Both the position numbers and the translations under genes were made by a program. The notes under the pieces were generated by a model. That model made no database searches and had not been told where the DNA came from. It saw only the letters and a program-made list of their open reading frames with translations. This document shows, one piece after another, positions 1 through 9,027 of a stretch of DNA of 64,000 nt (position 1 is the stretch's first letter; every line of letters starts with the position of its first letter). The stretch covers positions 124,001 to 188,000 of the forward strand of contig NZ_QXGH01000009.1 in assembly GCF_003515065.1 (NCBI RefSeq). Direction: 5' to 3'. The DNA comes from Nocardioides immobilis (GTDB lineage: Bacteria; Actinomycetota; Actinomycetes; Propionibacteriales; Nocardioidaceae).

Positions 1-1135
1 TGACGTCGGTCAGCACGGTCGGCCGGACGAAGTAGCCGCCCAGCTCGGGCACCGGCTCCGCGCCGTACGCGATGGTCGCGCCCTCCTCGCGGGCCGAGGC
101 GAAGTGGGAGAGCACCTTCTCGTACTGGGGCCCGTTGGAGACGGGGCCCATCTCGGTGGCGGGGTCGCGGGGATCACCGAGCACGATCGTCGAAGCGCGT
201 GCGACCACCTTGGCCACCAGCTCCTCGGCGACGTCCTCGTGCACCAACAGGCGCGAGCCTGCGAGGCACGTCTGGCCGGTCGCGGCGAAGATGCCCGAGA
301 TGATGCCGTTCGCTGCCGCCTCCAGATCGGCATCCGGGAAGACGACCTGCGCCGACTTCCCACCGAGCTCGAGGGTGAAGCGGGTCATGTTCTCGATGGC
401 GGCCTGCCCGACCTTGATCCCGGTGCCGGTCGATCCGGTGAACGCGATCTTGTCGACGCCGGGGTGCGAGGCAAGCGCGGCCCCGGTCTCGGGTCCCCAG
501 CCGGTGACGACGTTGACGACGCCCGGCGGGAAGCCCGCCTCCTCGAAGAGCCGGCCGAAGGCCAGCGTCGAGACCGGCGTGTAGTCACTGGGCTTGACCA
601 CGAACGTGCAACCGGCGGCCAGGCCGGCAGCGAGCTTCCAGGTGAGCAGCAGGAGCGGGGAGTTCCAGGGGGTGATCGCACCGACCACGCCGACCGGCTC
701 ATGCGTGGTGTAGACGAAGTAGTTGGACTTGCCCGTCGGGATCACCGATCCCTCGAGCTTGTCGGCCATGCCGGCGAAGTAGCGGTAGTAGTCGGGCAGG
801 CCCCTCATCTGGCCCGACATCTCGCGCAGTAGCTTGCCGCCGTCGCGCACCTCGAGGTCGGCCAGGTGGTCGGCCTCACGCTCGATGACGTCGGCCAGGC
901 GGTACAGGAGGCGGCCGCGCTCGGTGGCACTGAGCCGACCCCACGGACCGTTCAGAGCATCGCGCGCTGCCTGGACCGCACGATCGATGTCGGTCGTGTC
1001 ACCGTCGGGCACCACCGCCCACGGCTTGCCGGTGTACGGGTCGACGGTCTCGTAGGTCCGACCCGAGCCCGCGGCCGACTCCGCGCCTCCGATCCGCAGG
1101 CTGAAGGCCAGTCGTTCTTCGGTCTCAGTCGTCAT
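1..1135 (-). CDS. Aldehyde dehydrogenase, NAD(P)-dependent (C-terminus cut by window edge)
   Basis: Oxidises an aldehyde to the carboxylic acid with NAD(P)+. The 378 visible residues are a classical ALDH fold: PWNSP at 156-160 (oxyanion Asn158), the cofactor Lys181 in VVKPSDYTP, the GSTGTG turn at 234-239, the general-base Glu256 in LELGGK, and the nucleophile Cys290 in GQTCLAG. The family is usually about 480 residues, so roughly 100 residues lie outside the window. The ATG start is preceded by a GGAGAG ribosome site. It is the last visible gene of the minus-strand operon, 40 bp after the crotonase. The likely substrate is an aldehyde released in the same pathway (for example by an aldolase), but specificity cannot be read from sequence. 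Confidence 0.95.
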   Translation of the reverse strand, partial: MTTETEERLAFSLRIGGAESAAGSGRTYETVDPYTGKPWAVVPDGDTTDIDRAVQAARDALNGPWGRLSATERGRLLYRLADVIEREADHLADLEVRDGGKLLREMSGQMRGLPDYYRYFAGMADKLEGSVIPTGKSNYFVYTTHEPVGVVGAITPWNSPLLLLTWKLAAGLAAGCTFVVKPSDYTPVSTLAFGRLFEEAGFPPGVVNVVTGWGPETGAALASHPGVDKIAFTGSTGTGIKVGQAAIENMTRFTLELGGKSAQVVFPDADLEAAANGIISGIFAATGQTCLAGSRLLVHEDVAEELVAKVVARASTIVLGDPRDPATEMGPVSNGPQYEKVLSHFASAREEGATIAYGAEPVPELGGYFVRPTVLTDV

Positions 1136-1175
1136 CACGCTCTCCTCATCGAAAGTCAGGGCCCGGCTCGGGCGT

Positions 1176-1958
1176 TCAGCGGAAGCGCGGGCTGCGCTTG
1201 TTGGTCCGGGAGTCGGTCCGCCCGCTGCCGGCGTTGCCGATCTGGGTGTAGGACAGGCCGTTGCGCAGGGCGGTCGCAGGAGGCATCTCCAGCGACTCCC
1301 AGATCGCGCGCACCGTGCCCTGGATCCCTTCCGGACGACGGCCGGCGATCTCCGTGGCGAGCTCCTGGGCCCGGTCGCGGAGCTCGGCCCGCGGGAGGAC
1401 CTCGCTGACGATCCCCGCCCGCAGCGCGGTGTCGGCGGTGATCCGCTCATCGCTGCCGAGCAGCGCCCAGCGCAGCACCTCTCCGAGGGGTACGCCGCGG
1501 GCGAGCATGCCCATTGGCTCGAGGGCGGACACGATTCCGGCGTTGGCGTGCGGGTCGAAGAACGTGGCGTCGTCGGAGCAGATGACGATGTCGGACTGGT
1601 TGAGGAAGTACATCGCCCCGCCGGCCGCCATCCCGTGGACCGCGCAGATGACCGGCTTCCAGACACGGTGGTGACGAGGGCCGAGCGCGACGCCCGGGTC
1701 CTCCTGGTTCCACGGGCTCAGGTGGGCCCACCAGGCACCCTCCTCGACATCGATGCCCGTGCAGAAGGCGCGCTCGCCGTTGGCCTGCAACACCGCTACG
1801 CGGATGTCCTCGTCGTCGCGGACCTGCGCCCAGACCTCGGCGATCTCGGCCGTCATCGTCTGGTTGAAGCTGTTGAGGCGCTCCGGACGGTTGAGCGTGA
1901 TCGTCGCGACGTGGTCGACCACGTCGAACTCGATGGTGGAGAAGCGGTCCTCGGTCAT
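1176..1958 (-). CDS. Enoyl-CoA hydratase/isomerase (crotonase family)
   Basis: A 260-residue crotonase, acting on a CoA-bound intermediate of beta-oxidation-like breakdown. The oxyanion-hole strands are visible as AFCTGID (65-71) and GMAAGGAM (109-116). The position that carries a catalytic Glu in true hydratases lies in GIVSALEPMGM and is not a clear match, so hydratase, isomerase or hydrolase activity are all possible. Its ATG overlaps the stop of the upstream ligase by 4 bp, which suggests translational coupling. The Arg/Lys-rich C-terminal tail (about 240-260) is usual for the family. Confidence 0.9.
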   Translation of the reverse strand: MTEDRFSTIEFDVVDHVATITLNRPERLNSFNQTMTAEIAEVWAQVRDDEDIRVAVLQANGERAFCTGIDVEEGAWWAHLSPWNQEDPGVALGPRHHRVWKPVICAVHGMAAGGAMYFLNQSDIVICSDDATFFDPHANAGIVSALEPMGMLARGVPLGEVLRWALLGSDERITADTALRAGIVSEVLPRAELRDRAQELATEIAGRRPEGIQGTVRAIWESLEMPPATALRNGLSYTQIGNAGSGRTDSRTNKRSPRFR

Positions 1959-3574
1959 GTCGTCTCCGATGTCTGGGGGTCGCGACCCGCCGCGTGCGCG
2001 AAGCGCTGCCGCAGGTCTGACTTGACGAGCTTGCCGAGCGAGTTGCGGGCGAGTGACTCGACCACCTCGACCTGCTCAGGGAACTTGCGCACATTCAGGG
2101 TGGTGCTGCGGAGAAAGGCCTGGACCGAGGCGAGCGTCGGGGGTGACTGCGGGTCCCGGGGGACGACGACCGCGCACACCCGCTCCCCCGTGACCGGATC
2201 GGGCAGCCCGATCACGGCGAGGTCGGCGATCGCAGGGTCACCCATCAGCGACGACTCGACCTCCTGGGCCGAGATGTTCTCCATCTTGCGGACGATGACG
2301 TCCTTGAGCCGGCCGGTCACCGCGAGCCGTCCGTCGGCGTCGAGACAGCCGAGATCGCCGCTGCGGAAGAACCCGTCGTCGTCCAGCGCGTGCGCGTCGA
2401 GCGCCTCGTCGACGTACCCGTGGAAGAGCTGGGGTCCGCGGACCCGGATCTCACCGATCTCGCCGACCCCGAGGAGGGTCTCCTCCGGCCCGACGATCCG
2501 GACCTCGCCACCGCCCGCGGGGATGCCCTCGCAGCCCGCGTGCTGCTCGGCCGTGTCGTGCGGCGTGCCCCAGGTGATGTAGGGGCACTCGGTCATGCCG
2601 TAGCCGGAGATGATGCCCACGCCACCGAGCCTCTCGGCCGCGGCAGCGCTGAGTGCATACGGCCGACCGGATCCGCCACCGAGCGTGGCCCGGGCGTGCG
2701 GGAAGAGCGGAGCGACGTCGCGCTCGGCCGAGATCCGCAGGTATTCGTTCGTGAACGGCAAGCCGGAGCCGATCAGTGTGGCCCGCTGCTCGATCAGCAG
2801 GTCGGCGTTGGTCTCGGGATCGAAGACGGAGCTCACGATCAGCGTGTGCCCGATCAGCAGCGAGTGCAGCAGGTGCGCGATCCCGCCGACGTGGGCGACG
2901 GGCACGAACGCGGCGCACCGGTCCTCGGCCGTTGCCTCGAGGTTGAGCACGAAGGTGCGGGCGGCGGCGAGCAGTCCGGCATCGCTGTGCTTGACGCCCT
3001 TGGGATCCGCGGTGGTGCCCGACGTGTAGAAGATCCAGCCGACGCCGTCGGCGGTGCCAGGAGCCGGAGCCGGCGCCGGCGCCGGCAGTCGACCGGGGTC
3101 GCCGACCTCCCAGGCGTCGTCGTCGATGACGAGTACGCCGAGGCCCTCGACCGCGCCCTGCACCTGCTCGGCCATCGCGGCGTGGTCGAAGCCGCGGTGG
3201 ACCCGCGGCACGACCAGCAGGCCGGCACCGACCTGGCGGACGATGAACCCGACCTCGGCCGCCCGCAACATCGGGATGATCGGGTTCTGGACGGCACCGA
3301 GCCGCGTGAGGGCGACCGAGAGAGCCATCGACTCGACGCTGGTCGGCAACTGCCAGGACACGACGTCCCCGGCACCCACGCCACGCTCGGCCAGACCCGC
3401 AGCGATCCCCTCGGCGAGGGCGCGGAAGTCGGCGAAGGTGACGTGCCGTCCACGCTCGTCGACGGCGAACTCGGCGTCCGGAGTGAGTGCGGCCCGGTCG
3501 CACGCGAGCTGCCAGATCGAGCTGCTGGTGAGGCCGGCGGCATCGAGCCGCGGTTCGGTGGTGGTGCCCGTCAT
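1955..3574 (-). CDS. AMP-dependent acyl-CoA synthetase/ligase
   Basis: A 539-residue ANL-superfamily enzyme that activates a carboxylic acid as an acyl-adenylate and then as a CoA thioester. The P-loop YTSGTTADPKG lies at 183-193, a YGMTEC substrate/adenine motif follows, then the hinge region SGDLGCLDADGRLAVTGR and the C-terminal catalytic Lys in SLGKLVKSDLR. An Ala-Pro run at about 165-173 is a low-complexity linker. It lies 6 bp after the preceding ligase and overlaps the crotonase by 4 bp. Two different ligases side by side suggest that successive acids of the pathway are activated. The exact substrate is unknown. Confidence 0.93.
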   Translation of the reverse strand: MTGTTTEPRLDAAGLTSSSIWQLACDRAALTPDAEFAVDERGRHVTFADFRALAEGIAAGLAERGVGAGDVVSWQLPTSVESMALSVALTRLGAVQNPIIPMLRAAEVGFIVRQVGAGLLVVPRVHRGFDHAAMAEQVQGAVEGLGVLVIDDDAWEVGDPGRLPAPAPAPAPGTADGVGWIFYTSGTTADPKGVKHSDAGLLAAARTFVLNLEATAEDRCAAFVPVAHVGGIAHLLHSLLIGHTLIVSSVFDPETNADLLIEQRATLIGSGLPFTNEYLRISAERDVAPLFPHARATLGGGSGRPYALSAAAAERLGGVGIISGYGMTECPYITWGTPHDTAEQHAGCEGIPAGGGEVRIVGPEETLLGVGEIGEIRVRGPQLFHGYVDEALDAHALDDDGFFRSGDLGCLDADGRLAVTGRLKDVIVRKMENISAQEVESSLMGDPAIADLAVIGLPDPVTGERVCAVVVPRDPQSPPTLASVQAFLRSTTLNVRKFPEQVEVVESLARNSLGKLVKSDLRQRFAHAAGRDPQTSETT

Positions 3575-3580
3575 CGTCGA

Positions 3581-5122
3581 CTAGCCCGCCGCGACCTGGA
3601 GCTGCGCCGCGATCTCGCGCTTGAGAATCTTGCCGGCCGGGCCGAGCGGGAAGTCGGTGGCGAACTCGAAGCGCCGGGGCTGCTTGTAGCCGGCGAGCTT
3701 CTCGCGGCACAGCACCTGCAGATCGGCAGCCAGCGCGTCCCTGTCGACGTCACCACGGGGCACGATCACCGCGACCGGGGTCTCGCCCCACTCAGGGTCC
3801 TGGACGCCCACGACGGCGACCAGCTCGACGTCGGCGTGGTGGCCGATGACGCGCTCGATCTCGCCGGGATAGACGTTGAAGCCGCCGGAGATGATCATGT
3901 CGGTCTTGCGGCCCGTGACGTGGAGGTAGCGCTCCTCGTCGAGGAAGCCGAGGTCGCCCGACCAGAGGCCGTCCGGCCGGAAGGTCTTCGCGGTGGCCTC
4001 AGGCATGTTCCAGTAGCCGACGGCCGAGGCGTCGCTGACCATGACGATCTCGCCGATCTCGCCGGTGGGCAGCTCGTTGCCGTCCTCGTCGACGATGCGG
4101 ATCGAGCACATCGGCGTCTCCTGGCCGCACGACGTCATCACCGAGGTCTTGCCCGCCACCATGTCGCGGTGGTCCTGCGGGGTGAGGATGGTGGCCTGGC
4201 CGCCGCACTCGGTCAGCCCGTAGCGCTGCTGCATGTCGCAGCCGAGGAGGTTCATCGCCTTCTCCGCGAGCCCCGGGGGCACCGGCGCGGAGCCGTAGCT
4301 GATGCGACGCAGGCTGGACATGTCGCGAGGCGGTCCCTCCTCGAGGATGCGCAGCGTGCGCTGGAGCATCGTCGGGATGAAGGTGGTGAAGGTGATGCCG
4401 CTGCGCTCGATCTCGTCGATGACGGCCTGCGGGTCGAAGCGGTGGTGGATCACCATCGTCTGGCCGAGGTAGGTCCACGACAGCGTGCGCACCATGCCGC
4501 CGGCGGTGAAGAACGGGGTCGTCGCGAGGTAGACGTCCGAGCGGTTCGCCTCGGTGACGATCGAGGTGTCGACCACCTGCGCGAGCATGCCGCGATGGGT
4601 GTTGACGACGCCCTTCGGACGCCCGGTGGTGCCGCTGGTGTAGAGGATGAACTGGGGGTCGTCGGGCACCAGGTCGGCAGGCCGCGGGTCGGTCGTCGCC
4701 GACGACGCGAGGGCGGACTCGTAGTCGGTGCCGACGGTGCTGCCGCCGATCTCCAGGACGACGTCGAGGTTCTTCAGCTCGGCACCGAACCGCTCGACCT
4801 GGTCGGAGTGGATGACTGCCGCACGCGCTCCCGAGTCGTCACGCACGTAGGCCAGTTCGTCGGCCGCCAGGCGGATGTTGACCGGCACGGCAATGAAGCC
4901 CGCCTTCGCCAGAGCGAAGACGACCTCGGGCCACTCGACGGTGTTGCGGGCGATCACAAGGACCCGGTCGCCCTTGGCCAGCCCACCGGAGATCAGGTGG
5001 TTGGCCAACCGCAGCGCGCGCTCGTCGACATCGGACCAGGTCAGGGTACGACCGTCGACGACGATCGCCTTCTTGTCCGGGACGCGGCGTGCGTTGTTGG
5101 TCGAGATCTCACCGATAAGCAC
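3581..5122 (-). CDS. AMP-dependent acyl-CoA synthetase (fatty-acid-CoA ligase-like)
   Basis: A 513-residue ANL ligase forming acyl-CoA from acid, ATP and CoA. The P-loop YTSGTTGRPKG lies at 161-171. RYGLTECGG, the SGDLGFLDEERYLHVTGRK hinge region and the C-terminal GPAGKILKREIA catalytic-Lys motif are all present, so the enzyme looks complete. The start is GTG (reads MLIGEIS), with a GAGG ribosome site 7 bp upstream. It lies 66 bp after the Rieske beta-subunit gene and 6 bp before the second ligase. It resembles FadD-type ligases of steroid/aromatic catabolic clusters (family knowledge); the substrate is inferred only from context. Confidence 0.93.
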   Translation of the reverse strand: MLIGEISTNNARRVPDKKAIVVDGRTLTWSDVDERALRLANHLISGGLAKGDRVLVIARNTVEWPEVVFALAKAGFIAVPVNIRLAADELAYVRDDSGARAAVIHSDQVERFGAELKNLDVVLEIGGSTVGTDYESALASSATTDPRPADLVPDDPQFILYTSGTTGRPKGVVNTHRGMLAQVVDTSIVTEANRSDVYLATTPFFTAGGMVRTLSWTYLGQTMVIHHRFDPQAVIDEIERSGITFTTFIPTMLQRTLRILEEGPPRDMSSLRRISYGSAPVPPGLAEKAMNLLGCDMQQRYGLTECGGQATILTPQDHRDMVAGKTSVMTSCGQETPMCSIRIVDEDGNELPTGEIGEIVMVSDASAVGYWNMPEATAKTFRPDGLWSGDLGFLDEERYLHVTGRKTDMIISGGFNVYPGEIERVIGHHADVELVAVVGVQDPEWGETPVAVIVPRGDVDRDALAADLQVLCREKLAGYKQPRRFEFATDFPLGPAGKILKREIAAQLQVAAG

Positions 5123-5188
5123 GAGTTACCTCACTCTGGGTCGAACGGTTTGGGGGCCGCCGAGCGGCCAGCGCGTTGTCTCGGATCG

Positions 5189-5728
5189 TCAGATCAGGAA
5201 GGCCAGCGTGTTGACCGGGCCGCCTGCGCTGATGAGGTGGACGGTCTTGCTGACGAGACGCAGCCCCTCGGGCGTACGCCGGACCTGGTGGATGACGCGG
5301 CCGGCCCAGACCCGCTGGTCGTAGCGGTACTCGAAGAGCGCGAAGTTGGAGGCGACGGTGACGGTGCCGGCGGCCTCGTCGGTGTCGAGGACCTCCATGC
5401 TGCTGAGCATCCGTCGCATCACCGACGGCGGCGTCTGCGAGTGCCGGTTGCCGGTGTTGAGCTGGGCGACCCGGCTCTTGATCCGGTTGCGGTTGTCGTA
5501 GATGTAGGAGAGCTTCTTCCTCGGGTCGTCCTCCGGGCGCATCGGCACCCAGTAGAGGGCGTCTTCCTCCCAGAGCTGCTCCCACTCGGAGTAGCGAGCC
5601 TCGTCGGCGAGCCGCGCCTCGTAGTAGAGGAACGCCGCGACATCGGCATCGGGTGCCGGCAGCGGGCCGGGGGCGGCCACCATGTTCAGCGGGATGGCGG
5701 GCTGGTCCTGGGCGGCGATCATGGTCAT
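5189..5728 (-). CDS. Rieske aromatic-ring-hydroxylating dioxygenase, beta (small) subunit
   Basis: A 179-residue SnoaL/NTF2-like structural subunit that assembles with the alpha subunit into the oxygenase (alpha3beta3 in known systems). The N-terminal helices (YYEARLADEARYSEWEQLW) and the RVWAGRVIHQVRR strand match the family. I chose the ATG at 5728, just after AGGAGA, because it overlaps the alpha-subunit stop by 4 bp; a second ATG two codons later is possible. The reading frame is open further upstream, but that part is inside the alpha gene. It is followed by the ligase genes. Confidence 0.88.
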   Translation of the reverse strand: MTMIAAQDQPAIPLNMVAAPGPLPAPDADVAAFLYYEARLADEARYSEWEQLWEEDALYWVPMRPEDDPRKKLSYIYDNRNRIKSRVAQLNTGNRHSQTPPSVMRRMLSSMEVLDTDEAAGTVTVASNFALFEYRYDQRVWAGRVIHQVRRTPEGLRLVSKTVHLISAGGPVNTLAFLI

Positions 5729-7032
5729 GCGGAGGTCTCCTGTCCTACGACGCTGGCCCACTGGCGGTAGAAGCCGCGCTGCGGGGTCTCGGCGCTCTTG
5801 TCGCTGTTGACGATCCCGGTCTCGTCCTCGAAGTCGGTCTCGAGGCCACGCGAAAGCTCGAGCCACTCGGGGTCGCGTGCGGCCAGGCCGGCCTGGTTGC
5901 GCATGCCGATCTCGCCGTCGTCGGCGATCAGGAACCCGGCCGGGCCCATCGCGCCCTCGGATCGGCGCATGGTGCGCTCGTTGAGCTTGTCTTGGCCGGG
6001 GATGATCACCGCTGCGGTGTAGGCGACGGTCTCGTCGGTCGCCATCGGCTCGACGTACATCACGTTCATCTCGGCGAGGAAGAGGTTGGGCCAGATCAGC
6101 GTGTGCGAGGGACCGATCACGAGCGCGTCGTGGGCCTTCTCCGGACCGTGCGCGGTCTCCAGCGCCTCGACGTACTCGGGCAGCTTGGTCCGCGGAATCC
6201 GGCCGTACCAGACGAACTCCTCGTCGAGCTTGCGGTACTCCGCCGAGTAGTCGATCTCGGAGTGGCCGCTGCCGAGGTCGCGGACGACGACCTCGACCTT
6301 CGACGGGACGTGGGACACCTTGGCCGGGCGGATGGCGTCGTAGACCGACGCGTGGGTGAAGAGCGCGTGGTAGCCGTCGACGTTGTTCTCGACGACCATC
6401 TTCCAGTTGGCGTGGTGGAGGTGCTTCATCCAGCCGCGGCTGAGGTCGATCTTGCCCGTCGGCGAGAGGTCGAGCACCCGGTCGATCGCTCCCATCGCCC
6501 CGCCGAGGTGCTCCTTGAGCGAGATGCCCTCGGGGGCGAGCGAGGCGAAGATGAAGCCGCCGTAGCTGTCGACGCGGGGCGCCTCGGACATGCCGAGGTT
6601 CGCACGGACCTTGGCGAACTCCTCGCCGTAGCCGTCACGCATCGGCACCGCGGTCAGCGACCCATCGTTGCTGAACGTCCACCCGTGGTAGGGGCAACGG
6701 AACGACGTCGCGTTGCCGGACTCCGCGTTGCAGAGCCGGTTGGCGCGGTGGCTGCAGCGGTTCTCCAGCACGCGGATCACGCCGTCCCTGCCGTGCACGA
6801 CGACCACCGGGTCCCGGCCGATCCGGCGCGTGAGGTAGTCACCCTCCTCGGCAATCTCGCTCTCATGGGCGACGTAGACCCACCCGGTGCGGAAGATCGT
6901 CTCCATCTCCCGGTTGAAGATCTCCGGGGAGGTGTAGACCGAGCCGTGCACGCGATGGTTCTTGACGATCGCCGAGACGTCGAACGCCTCGGGGGTCGGG
7001 ACCGATGCGGGTCCGTGGTCCAGGGTGGTCAT
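5725..7032 (-). CDS. Rieske non-heme iron oxygenase, alpha (catalytic) subunit
   Basis: A 435-residue oxygenase component that adds O2 to an aromatic or alicyclic substrate. The Rieske [2Fe-2S] motif is complete: Cys93-x-His95, 17 residues, Cys113-x2-His116. The mononuclear iron centre shows Asp219, His222 and His227 in NNVDGYHALFTH. Its beta subunit follows with a 4-bp overlap, and a DUF35 gene precedes with a 4-bp overlap. No [2Fe-2S] ferredoxin or reductase gene is next to it, so electrons must come from elsewhere; the ferredoxin at 16763 is of the 3Fe-4S type normally linked to P450s. The substrate is unknown. Confidence 0.96.
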   Translation of the reverse strand: MTTLDHGPASVPTPEAFDVSAIVKNHRVHGSVYTSPEIFNREMETIFRTGWVYVAHESEIAEEGDYLTRRIGRDPVVVVHGRDGVIRVLENRCSHRANRLCNAESGNATSFRCPYHGWTFSNDGSLTAVPMRDGYGEEFAKVRANLGMSEAPRVDSYGGFIFASLAPEGISLKEHLGGAMGAIDRVLDLSPTGKIDLSRGWMKHLHHANWKMVVENNVDGYHALFTHASVYDAIRPAKVSHVPSKVEVVVRDLGSGHSEIDYSAEYRKLDEEFVWYGRIPRTKLPEYVEALETAHGPEKAHDALVIGPSHTLIWPNLFLAEMNVMYVEPMATDETVAYTAAVIIPGQDKLNERTMRRSEGAMGPAGFLIADDGEIGMRNQAGLAARDPEWLELSRGLETDFEDETGIVNSDKSAETPQRGFYRQWASVVGQETSA

Positions 7033-7490
7033 GAGCTGGCCTCCGTAGTGGGTGGTGCGGCGGGGTCGAGATCGGCGGACGGGATGGCGACCCCGCCCAA
7101 GTTGCGGAACGCAACGGCGACCGGGTCACCGATGCGCGGGAGGGACGACGGATGGGTCCGCGTCGTCATGATGAGTCGATGGCCGCTGGCCAGCTCGACG
7201 TCCAGGATCGGATAGGGCTCGGCCGCCACCACCAGGCCGGGCTCGCGCCGGTGCATGACCGTCATCGAGTGCACCGTGCCGGTGGGCTCGACCGCTCGCC
7301 AGGTGATCTCGGCGGCGCCGCAGCCGTCGCACACCTGCTGGTCGAGGTCGAGGGGCAGGGCACACGCCGCGCAGAACGGCAGCACGAGCTCGCCGCGGTC
7401 GCTGCCGGCGTACAGCGGCGCGAGCGGATCGCCCTCGACCTGGGGCGCGAGGGTGTCGGAGAGAAGCCAGTCGGCGGTCAGGACGGTCAC
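7029..7490 (-). CDS. DUF35 OB-fold / rubredoxin-like zinc-ribbon protein (thiolase partner)
   Basis: A 153-residue protein with an N-terminal zinc ribbon (Cys40, Cys43, Cys54, Cys57) followed by an OB-fold (about 60-140). Proteins of this family pair with thiolase-fold lipid-transfer proteins; in steroid side-chain breakdown the DUF35 part of ChsH2 binds the aldolase Ltp2 (family knowledge). Its start overlaps the end of the thiolase-like gene by 4 bp, fitting a stoichiometric complex. I infer that it binds and presents the CoA-thioester substrate to that partner. Confidence 0.9.
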   Translation of the reverse strand: MTVLTADWLLSDTLAPQVEGDPLAPLYAGSDRGELVLPFCAACALPLDLDQQVCDGCGAAEITWRAVEPTGTVHSMTVMHRREPGLVVAAEPYPILDVELASGHRLIMTTRTHPSSLPRIGDPVAVAFRNLGGVAIPSADLDPAAPPTTEASS

Positions 7491-8644
7491 GCCGCACGCT
7501 CCAGGAGCAGGGCCGCGTGATGGTCGAGCCGGCCCCCGATGCCGCCGACGAGGGCGGTGCTCGCACCGGCGACCTGACGCTCGCCACCGTCGCCACGCAG
7601 CTGGATGACGGCTTCAGCGAGCGGCGTCATGCCCTGGAGGTAGAAACCCGAGAGCTGTCCCCCGCCGGTGTTGGTCGGCAGCCGGCCGCCGGGGCCGGTC
7701 TCCCCCGCCCGCACGAACTCGCCCGCGGTCCGACCGTCGGTGAGTCCGTACTCCTCGAGCAACATCAGGGTGACGACCGAGAACGGGTCGTAGAGCTCCG
7801 CGACGTCGAGGTCGCTGCGTGACATCCCAGCGGCAGCGAGCGCGTCGTCGACGGCACGTCGTCCGCCGCCGAACCACGACTCGGCACCCGCGCGCCGATG
7901 ACGCACCGGGTGCTCGCGACCGCTGCCACGGACCCGAACGCGGACGGGGTGGCCCAGGCCGGTGTCGCCGCTGACCACGACGGCGACCGCGCCATTGACC
8001 GGGCGCGCGCAGTCGAGGCGGCGCAGCGGCTCCGCGATCAGAGGAGACGCGAGATAGCCCTCGGCATCGAGCGGGGTCCGCACGACAGCGGCAGGGTTGC
8101 CCAGCGCCCACGCACGGGTGGTGGTCGCCATCGCGCACAGGTCGTCAGCGGTCGCTCCGCTGAGGTGCATCCAGCGCTGCGCGAGAAGGGCGTACGTCGG
8201 CACCGAGCCGAGCATCCCGGAGGCACGCTCCAGGCCCCGGACGCCGGACTGGCCGCCGCTGTGCGCATAGGCGGAGCCGGCGCCCTTGCCCGCCACGAGG
8301 GGCGCATCGGCGAAGACGCACACGACGGTGCGGGCCACACCGGTCTCGATGGCCAGGGCGGCTCGTTGGATCATCGCGATCGTCGTGGCGCCCTTGATCT
8401 CGACGTGCTCGAGCAGACGCAGGTCGGAGAAGCCACCCTGAGCGGCGAAGGCGACGCCGAGCCGGTCGGGTCGGATGCCCTGCGAGGAGCCCACCAACAG
8501 TCCATCGACGTCGCCGTGGGTGACGCCGGCATCCGCCAGGGCCAGGCCGAGGGCCTCGCGAGCGAGCTCCTGCGGAGCCCGACCGGGGCTCAGCGACATC
8601 GCCGTCATGCCGAGCCCGACCAGGGCCACGTCGGAGGCGGTCAC
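7487..8644 (-). CDS. Thiolase-fold lipid-transfer-protein-like enzyme (probable acyl-CoA aldolase)
   Basis: A 385-residue thiolase-superfamily protein. The GTG start at 8644 overlaps the upstream small gene by 4 bp and begins at the conserved VALVGLGMT strand, so the longer ATG frame is rejected. The usual N-terminal nucleophilic Cys is absent (EIKGATTIAMIQ occupies that region), so it cannot act as a normal thiolase. AELYDPFS and the C-terminal LPTNTGGGQLSG motif are the hallmarks of the Ltp2-like retro-aldolase group. With its DUF35 partner it probably cleaves a beta-hydroxyacyl-CoA (C-C bond), possibly giving the substrate of the aldehyde dehydrogenase or a ketone. The function is inferred from family and context. 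Confidence 0.86.
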   Translation of the reverse strand: MTASDVALVGLGMTAMSLSPGRAPQELAREALGLALADAGVTHGDVDGLLVGSSQGIRPDRLGVAFAAQGGFSDLRLLEHVEIKGATTIAMIQRAALAIETGVARTVVCVFADAPLVAGKGAGSAYAHSGGQSGVRGLERASGMLGSVPTYALLAQRWMHLSGATADDLCAMATTTRAWALGNPAAVVRTPLDAEGYLASPLIAEPLRRLDCARPVNGAVAVVVSGDTGLGHPVRVRVRGSGREHPVRHRRAGAESWFGGGRRAVDDALAAAGMSRSDLDVAELYDPFSVVTLMLLEEYGLTDGRTAGEFVRAGETGPGGRLPTNTGGGQLSGFYLQGMTPLAEAVIQLRGDGGERQVAGASTALVGGIGGRLDHHAALLLERAA

Positions 8645-8937
8645 GAGACGGTCCTCGGGGCCAGGTCGTCGGGCTCCGAATGCTGGGGCAAGGGCTTGCG
8701 CTCGTCGCGATAGGGACCGACGCGCATCCACTGCAGCCGGTCCTCGGGAGTGGCCAGGCACAGACAGGCGAGCTCGAGCGGCGACAGGTGGATGGTGTCG
8801 CCCGTCTCCGTGTCCTCGACCAGGAGTCGCGGGCCGTTACCGGTCGTGTCCAGGGAGACCCGGACGACCGCGAACTCGTTGGCCAGCACCGCCAACTCCC
8901 GCCGGACGACCGGGCGGATGCGCTCTTCCTCAGACAT
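8641..8937 (-). CDS. Small unknown protein, first gene of the Rieske/thiolase operon
   Basis: A 98-residue acidic, soluble protein with no signal peptide or membrane segment. I do not recognise a family. It has a strand-rich middle (FAVVRVSLDTTGNGPRLLVE) and a HLSPLELACLCLATPED segment that could bind a partner or nucleotide. It is the promoter-proximal gene, and its stop overlaps the GTG start of the thiolase-like gene by 4 bp (GTGA), so it is almost certainly co-translated and real. A structural or accessory role for the operon's enzymes is only a guess. Confidence 0.75.
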   Translation of the reverse strand: MSEEERIRPVVRRELAVLANEFAVVRVSLDTTGNGPRLLVEDTETGDTIHLSPLELACLCLATPEDRLQWMRVGPYRDERKPLPQHSEPDDLAPRTVS

Positions 8938-9027
8938 TGCTCTTCAGACCTACTCACTGATCGATCCGGGCTGATCCGCCTCTCGACGGCGACCCGCGGC
9001 TCCGGCGCTGCCGGCGTTCAAGTTTTA

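Noticed and set aside
2390..5770. A 1126-codon plus-strand open frame across the ligase genes
   Set aside because: It is antisense to three clear minus-strand genes with full motifs; very high GC makes long open antisense frames common. Its protein has no recognisable motif.
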